Of a stretch of DNA of 64,000 nucleotides, positions 59,283 to 64,000 are shown piece after piece. Within the stretch, counting starts at the first letter, position 1; every line of letters starts with the position of its first letter. Made by a program: the position numbers and the translations under genes. The DNA comes from Streptomyces sp. NBC_00464. GTDB taxonomy: Bacteria; Actinomycetota; Actinomycetes; Streptomycetales; Streptomycetaceae. The DNA is taken from the NCBI RefSeq assembly GCF_036013915.1, contig NZ_CP107899.1, positions 6,724,001 to 6,788,000 of the forward strand, in the 5' to 3' direction. The notes beneath the pieces are model-generated. The model ran no database searches. It saw nothing but the letters and a program-made list of their open reading frames with translations, and was not told the DNA's origin.

Positions 59283-60653
59283 ATGACCACCCCCCTGCTG
59301 CTTCTCAGCGCGGCATTCCTTCTCATCCTCGCCAACGGGTTCTTCGTGGCAGCCGAGTTCGGGCTCGTCACCGTGGAACGGGCGGACGCCGAGCGCGCCG
59401 CCGCCGAGGGCGACCGACGGGCCCGAACCGTCGTCGGCGCCCTGCGCGAACTCTCCTTCCAGCTCTCCGGCACCCAGCTCGGCATCACCATCACCTCACT
59501 GGTGGTCGGCATGCTCGCCGAGCCGGCTCTCGCCCAGCTGCTGGAAGGCCCCCTCTCCCTGACCGGTCTGCCCGACGGTGCCGTCCCCGGCATCAGCGTG
59601 GTCATCGGCATGCTGCTCGCGGCTGCCGTCCAGATGGTCATCGGCGAACTCGTACCGAAGAACTGGGCGGTCTCCAAGCCGCTCCAGGTCGCCCGGTTCG
59701 TCGCCGGACCCCAGCAGGGCTTCACCCGGGTCTTCCGCCCGGTGATCGGCCTGCTGAACACCGTCGCCAACCGTCTGGTGCGGCTTCTCGGCGTCGAGCC
59801 GACCGAGGAGCTGGCGTCCGCCCGTACGCCGGGGGAGCTGGTCTCCCTCGCGCGGCACTCGGCCGAGGCCGGCACTCTCGAACAGGACACCGCGGACCTC
59901 TTCGTACGGACCCTCTCGCTCGCCGGGCTCACCGCCCAGCATGTGATGACCCCGCGCGTGAAGGTCAGCGCCCTGCAGTCCTCCGCGACCGCGGCGGACG
60001 TTCTCAACCTCACCCGTGCCACCGGCCTCTCCCGCTTTCCCGTCTACCAGGACCGCATCGACGAGGTCGTCGGCATGATCCACCTCAAGGACGCGCTGGC
60101 CGTCCCCGCCCAGGACCGCCTGCGGACCCCGGCCGGCCGGATCGCCGTGCCGCCGCTGCTGGTGCCCGAGTCCCTGCCCGTCGAGCAGCTGCTCCAGCGG
60201 CTGCGCAACGAGCAGCCGATCGCCGTCGTGGTCGACGAGTACGGCGGCACCGCCGGCGTCGTCACGCTGGAGGACATCATCGAGGAGCTCGTCGGCGAGG
60301 TGCGGGACGAGCACGACGCCGAAGGCGCCGACCGCCCCGAGCTGGCCGCCGCCGCCCCCGAGGACGGGCGGCCCGCCTGGGACGCCGAAGGCAGCTGCCG
60401 GGTACTGACCCTGCGCCGGATAGGCCTCGACGTACCCGACGGCCCCTACGAGACCGTCGCCGGACTGGTCGCCGACCTGCTCGGCCGGATCCCCGCCCCC
60501 GGTGACCGGGCCGAGCTGGCCGGCTGGCGGATCGCCGTCCGCCAGGTCGGCCACTACCGGGCCGAGAAGGTCCGCTTCGTGCGCCTGGCCGAGGCACCCG
60601 CACCGGCCGCCGAGCCGCGGGCGTCCCGCCGGGTCCTGGAGGCTGCGCGATGA
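59283..60653 (+). CDS. CNNM/HlyC-CorC-type membrane protein with CBS domains
   Basis: The 456-residue protein has an N-terminal CNNM (DUF21) membrane domain (about 1-190, with FFVAAEFGLVTVERA and LVVGMLAEPAL), a CBS pair (about 215-335, with VVVDEYGGTAGVVTLEDIIEE split across it) and a C-terminal CorC/HlyC domain. Relatives export or sense Mg2+/Co2+ or related divalent ions. It overlaps the next, related gene by 4 bp (ATGA). Confidence 0.92.
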   Translation: MTTPLLLLSAAFLLILANGFFVAAEFGLVTVERADAERAAAEGDRRARTVVGALRELSFQLSGTQLGITITSLVVGMLAEPALAQLLEGPLSLTGLPDGAVPGISVVIGMLLAAAVQMVIGELVPKNWAVSKPLQVARFVAGPQQGFTRVFRPVIGLLNTVANRLVRLLGVEPTEELASARTPGELVSLARHSAEAGTLEQDTADLFVRTLSLAGLTAQHVMTPRVKVSALQSSATAADVLNLTRATGLSRFPVYQDRIDEVVGMIHLKDALAVPAQDRLRTPAGRIAVPPLLVPESLPVEQLLQRLRNEQPIAVVVDEYGGTAGVVTLEDIIEELVGEVRDEHDAEGADRPELAAAAPEDGRPAWDAEGSCRVLTLRRIGLDVPDGPYETVAGLVADLLGRIPAPGDRAELAGWRIAVRQVGHYRAEKVRFVRLAEAPAPAAEPRASRRVLEAAR

Positions 60654-61747
60654 GTCTGGTCCAGTTGCTCTTCGCCGGACTTCTCGTCCTGGCGAACGGC
60701 TTCTTCGTCGGGGCGGAGTTCGCCCTCGTCTCGGTGCGCCGCAGCCAGATCGAACCCCTGGCGGCAGCCGGGTCGAGCCGGGCCCGCCAGGTGCTGTACG
60801 GCCTGGAGAACCTGCCGCAGATGATGGCGGCCGCCCAGTTCGGCATCACCATCTGCTCACTGACCCTCGGCGCCGTCGCGGAGCCGACCGTCGCCCATCT
60901 GCTGGAGCCGGTCTTCCACACGGTGCACCTGCCCGAAGGACTGATCCATCCGCTCGGCTTCGTGCTGGCGCTGGTCCTCGTCGTCTTCCTCCACCTCGTG
61001 ATCGGCGAGATGGTCCCGAAGAACCTGGCGATGGCGGCCCCGGAGAAGACCTCGCTGTGGCTCAGCCCCGGGCTCGTCGGTTTCGCCAGGCTTTGCCGGC
61101 CGGTCACCTCGGCGCTGGGCGCCTGTGCCCGGCTGGTCCTCCGTCTCTTCGGTGTCGAGCCCAAGGACGAGGTGGAGGCCGTCTTCACCAGCGAGCAGCT
61201 CAACCGGCTCGTCGAGGACTCCGGACAGGCCGGGCTCCTGGAGCCGGAGGCGCAGGAACGGCTGGAGGACGCCCTGGAGCTGGGCAGCAGGCCCGTCACC
61301 GACGTGCTCCTGCACCGGGCGGCCCTGGTGACGGTGGACCCGTCCGTCACCCCGCGCCGGATCGAGGAGCTCACGGTACGGACCGGCTACTCGCGCTTCC
61401 CCGTCTGCGCGGAGGGCGGCGGCCCGTTCATGGGCTACCTGCACGTCAAGGACGTCCTCGACCTGGAGGACGGCGAGCGGGCCGTCCCGCAGCACGTGTG
61501 GCGCCCCATGGCGACCGTACGGGCCGAGCTGCCCCTGGACGACGCCCTGACCGTGATGCGCCGCGCGGCGACGCACCTGGCCCAGGTCGCCGACGCATCG
61601 GGCCGGGTACTCGGCCTGGTCGCCATGGAGGACGTACTGGAAATGCTGGTCGGCGAGGTACGGGACCCGGCCCACCGGGTCTCGGAGCCCCGCCGCACCG
61701 AGGAACGGCAGACCGGCGCGGACGAGCTGTCCGCCCTGGTCGGCTAG
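60650..61747 (+). CDS. CNNM-type membrane protein with CBS domains, shorter partner
   Basis: The 365-residue protein repeats the layout of its neighbour: membrane domain (FFVGAEFALVSVRRS, VIGEMVPKN) and a CBS pair (about 205-335), but it lacks the C-terminal CorC/HlyC domain. The two probably arose by tandem duplication and may act as a heterodimer. It converges on the AAA+ gene with a 37-bp gap. Confidence 0.9.
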   Translation: MSLVQLLFAGLLVLANGFFVGAEFALVSVRRSQIEPLAAAGSSRARQVLYGLENLPQMMAAAQFGITICSLTLGAVAEPTVAHLLEPVFHTVHLPEGLIHPLGFVLALVLVVFLHLVIGEMVPKNLAMAAPEKTSLWLSPGLVGFARLCRPVTSALGACARLVLRLFGVEPKDEVEAVFTSEQLNRLVEDSGQAGLLEPEAQERLEDALELGSRPVTDVLLHRAALVTVDPSVTPRRIEELTVRTGYSRFPVCAEGGGPFMGYLHVKDVLDLEDGERAVPQHVWRPMATVRAELPLDDALTVMRRAATHLAQVADASGRVLGLVAMEDVLEMLVGEVRDPAHRVSEPRRTEERQTGADELSALVG

Positions 61748-61784
61748 TACCTCTCCTCCGGGCCGTGGCCGGCGGGAACCGCCC

Positions 61785-63701
61785 TCACATCTCAGGCGGC
61801 TCCTGCCGGCCCCGGCCCACCGGGCCCCTGCCCGACAGCACCTCGCCGTACGCCTGCATCAGATCCGGCAGCCGCAGCGTCGCCAGATCGTCCCGCGTCG
61901 GCACCGTCGCATAGCCCGAGAGCCGAAGATCGCGGTAGGCGCAGCTCTTCTCGTACAGCGTGCGCAGGAAGCGCCCGTTGCCCAGCTCGTCCAGCCAGCC
62001 CTGGTCGACGACATGGCCGCTGATGGACCGCAGCTCCTCCACCGACTCCTCGTCCCACATGTCCCCGTTCTCCGCGGCCAGCACTTCACCGATGGCGGTG
62101 AGCTCCAGCGGCCGGTAGCTGGGGAAGTCCACCCGGGTGGTGAAGCGCGAGGAGAGCCCGGGGTTGGTGGACAGCAGCCGGTCCATGCCCTCCGGGTAGC
62201 CGGCCAGGATGACGACGAGATGGTCGCGGTTGTCCTCCGCGCGCTTGAGGAGGACCTGGAGGGCCTCGTCGCCGTACGCGTCGCCCTTGCTGTATCCGGT
62301 GTTGGAGAGGCTGTACGCCTCATCGACGAAGAGCACCCCGCCCAGCGCCGAGTCGATCAGCTCATTGGCCTTCACCGCAGTCTGGCCCAGGAACTCGCCG
62401 ACCAGATCCGCCCGCTGGGCCTCGACGAGATGCTCCCCGCCCAGCAGGCCCAGCGCGTAGAACACCCGGCCAAGAATCCGCGCCACCGTGGTCTTGCCGG
62501 TCCCGGACGGCCCCGAGAAGACGAAATGCCGCTTCGGCGGCTGGACGGGCAGTCCCTGGCCCGCCCGCAGCCGCGCCATGTTCAGCTGCGCCGACAACGC
62601 CTTGACCTGACGTTTCACCGGCTCCAGGCCGACCATCCGCTCCAGCTCCGCGAGCGCCTCGGCGAGCAGCACGGGATCGCTGAGCCCGGCCGGGAACGGC
62701 TGCTCGGCGGACTGGCCGGGGACCGCCGTCTTCTCCCGCGCGCCGCCCGGCGGAGGGGACACCCCGACGCCCGGCAGATCCGTCGGCTCGTCGCCCGGCC
62801 GCAGTTCCCGGCTGTCCACCAGATCGGTGCCCAGCAGCGAGTCGCCGTCCGGCTGCGCCTCCAGGAACATGCCGTCGGTGCCCAGCCCGGTCAGCGAGAC
62901 CGCGGCCAGGCCGGACGCCTCCTCGGAGCCCTCCAGCCCGTCGTAGTCCGCGATCGCGGCCAGCCGCGCCGAGGTGTCCATGAACGCCGGGTCGATCCGG
63001 TGGACCGCCCGGTACAAGGGGAGAGCGGCCGCGCTGCGGCCCGTGCCCTCGTGCGCGCGGGCCAGCCAGTAGCGCAGTTCCTTGCGTTGCGGCTGTTCAC
63101 TGCGGCAGCGCATGAGCGCGGTGGACAGCAGGGGTTCGGCCTGCCCGTACATCTCCAGCCGTACCCGCGCCATCCCGCCGAAGAGCCCGGCCTCGATCCC
63201 GAGCAGCGGATCGTCGATCAGCTGCTCCGTATGGCGTACGAGCTGCTCCCAGTCCTTGACGAGGTAGGAGCGGCAGGCGTGCAGGAAACGGACCTGGGGG
63301 TCGGCGTCCACCGGCGGCAGGCCGGCCAACGCCCGGTCGAGCTCCGGGACATGGCGGCCGTCCAGCCAGTGCGAGGCGTGCGCGAGCAGCAGGTCGCGCG
63401 GACTCTCCAGCACCGGCTGCACCCACCAGCCCAGCCAGTACCAGGAGTTGATGGTGCGACGGTGGCGCCCGCGCTGATCGCCGAACCGGTCGCGATGGCG
63501 GTACATGTGCAGCAGCGCTGTCGTCGTGTCGACCCGCAGTGCGTGGAGACCGAGCCAGGCGTCCGCCATGCCGGGATCGAGGCGTACCGCGGCTCTGAAC
63601 TCCTCTTCGGCCTGCGGGTAGGCGCCCATCGTGTAGGCGTCCACGCCGCGCAGCCACGCGAGGTCGGCCGGGGCCTGTGCGCCCTGCGTGCCGATATCCA
63701 T
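61785..63701 (-). CDS. EccA-like AAA+ ATPase with TPR-type N-terminus
   Basis: The 638-residue protein has a helical, TPR-like N-terminal part (about 1-290, with AYPQAEEEFRAAVRLDPGMADA), a low-complexity linker, and one AAA+ module of the CbbX/SpoVK/EccA type: Walker A GPSGTGKTT near 396-404 and Walker B VLFVDEAYSL. EccA proteins assist type VII (ESX) secretion, yet no Esx, EccB, C, D or E gene is nearby. ATG at 63701 has GGGGGA upstream; an upstream in-frame ATG adds 32 unconserved residues. Confidence 0.88.
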   Translation of the reverse strand: MDIGTQGAQAPADLAWLRGVDAYTMGAYPQAEEEFRAAVRLDPGMADAWLGLHALRVDTTTALLHMYRHRDRFGDQRGRHRRTINSWYWLGWWVQPVLESPRDLLLAHASHWLDGRHVPELDRALAGLPPVDADPQVRFLHACRSYLVKDWEQLVRHTEQLIDDPLLGIEAGLFGGMARVRLEMYGQAEPLLSTALMRCRSEQPQRKELRYWLARAHEGTGRSAAALPLYRAVHRIDPAFMDTSARLAAIADYDGLEGSEEASGLAAVSLTGLGTDGMFLEAQPDGDSLLGTDLVDSRELRPGDEPTDLPGVGVSPPPGGAREKTAVPGQSAEQPFPAGLSDPVLLAEALAELERMVGLEPVKRQVKALSAQLNMARLRAGQGLPVQPPKRHFVFSGPSGTGKTTVARILGRVFYALGLLGGEHLVEAQRADLVGEFLGQTAVKANELIDSALGGVLFVDEAYSLSNTGYSKGDAYGDEALQVLLKRAEDNRDHLVVILAGYPEGMDRLLSTNPGLSSRFTTRVDFPSYRPLELTAIGEVLAAENGDMWDEESVEELRSISGHVVDQGWLDELGNGRFLRTLYEKSCAYRDLRLSGYATVPTRDDLATLRLPDLMQAYGEVLSGRGPVGRGRQEPPEM

Positions 63702-64000
63702 CAGGTCCCCCACAAACCGTGCCCCAGGATGTCCCGCCGCACGGCGGCCCGCCGAGGCGCGCCGAATCACTGTGCCATGGACGGGAATTGACCGCACCGA
63801 GAGGCATCGTACCTGCGCAGGGAGTATGCGACTAAGGGTGCCGCAGGCCGAGGACGGGCCGTGACCCAGGGTAAGCGGAAGGGGGTGCGGTGAGGCCGGA
63901 ATCAGGTGTCGGACACAGAACGAAGCCCCCGATCACGGGGGAACAACCGGGGGCTTCGCGTCTGCGGGGGCTCCGAAAAGCCGCACATTGAGAACGTAAG
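63702..64000. other. Intergenic region at the window end
   Basis: No coding region is supported in this 299-bp stretch. It holds the upstream region of the AAA+ gene and a terminator-like hairpin at 63921-63958. The gene it serves lies outside the window. Confidence 0.5.
63921..63958. terminator. Terminator-like hairpin near the window end
   Basis: CGAAGCCCCCG and CGGGGGCTTCG pair perfectly (11 bp). An inner alternative, CCCCCG with CGGGGG (63926-63941), competes with it. It probably terminates a gene that lies to the right. Confidence 0.6.

Noticed and set aside
63921..64000. tRNA or small RNA gene at the right edge
   Set aside because: Only hairpins are visible; I could not build an acceptor stem, anticodon arm or T-loop from the bases available.

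Overview
The window is about 72% G+C with many GTG starts, short or absent leaders and 4-bp GTGA/ATGA overlaps. It carries a full set of streptomycete housekeeping genes: sIHF, an omega-gmk-coaBC-metK-priA-fmt-rsmB-rpe run, a GuaB1-type protein, Tat-exported enzymes and a GH18 chitinase with a streptomycete chitinase promoter. It is almost certainly a Streptomyces (or very close Streptomycetaceae) chromosome, in a core region with one large accessory catabolic locus. There are no tRNA, rRNA, CRISPR, transposase or prophage genes.

Layout. 1-12.4 kb is a co-directional core block: end of pyrimidine biosynthesis (carA', carB, pyrD, pyrF), the nucleoid protein sIHF, gmk, rpoZ, coaBC, metK and a helicase-degenerate priA. 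12.4-12.9 kb is a 425-bp palindromic dispersed element between two convergent genes. 13.7-18.1 kb holds fmt, rsmB, rpe and a SorC-type regulator. 18.2-19.2 kb is a lone class I terpene synthase, divergent from guaB1 (19.5-21.0 kb). 21.2-26.1 kb holds an aldehyde dehydrogenase, an Lrp-type regulator and a davA/davB pair, predicted to turn L-lysine into 5-aminovalerate.

26.1-45.7 kb is the most unusual part: a 19-kb divergent locus around an IclR regulator. The minus arm encodes a Tat-exported beta-helix protein, a Gfo/Idh/MocA oxidoreductase, a lipoprotein-dependent sugar ABC importer without an ATPase, an epimerase/dehydratase-like protein, a DHDPS-like aldolase/dehydratase, a 2-hydroxyacid dehydrogenase and an FAH-family hydrolase. 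The plus arm encodes a class III aminotransferase, an enolase-superfamily acid-sugar dehydratase, an amidohydrolase, an SDR, a second beta-helix protein of identical length and a GNAT acetyltransferase. Together these suggest extracellular processing of a glycan, uptake, and oxidative non-phosphorylating breakdown of an acidic or amino sugar; the substrate is unknown. The plus-arm promoter carries a clean palindrome over the start point that probably binds the IclR protein.

45.8-50.3 kb holds an NCS2 nucleobase permease, an MFS exporter divergent from a ROK regulator, and a second copy (463 bp) of the dispersed element. 50.3-52.7 kb is a secreted GH18 chitinase. 52.9-57.4 kb is the riboflavin operon behind an FMN riboswitch (ribD, ribE, ribM, ribBA, ribH), followed by hisE and hisG, a small PH-domain membrane protein, two CNNM/HlyC-type membrane proteins behind a structured leader, and an orphan EccA-like AAA+ ATPase. 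The window ends in non-coding DNA with a terminator-like hairpin.

The two signals most likely to be undescribed are the cloverleaf-shaped dispersed element with REP-like ends (two full copies plus one solo end) and the divergent glycan locus with its twin beta-helix proteins, whose first ~590 bp are almost identical while the rest has diverged.
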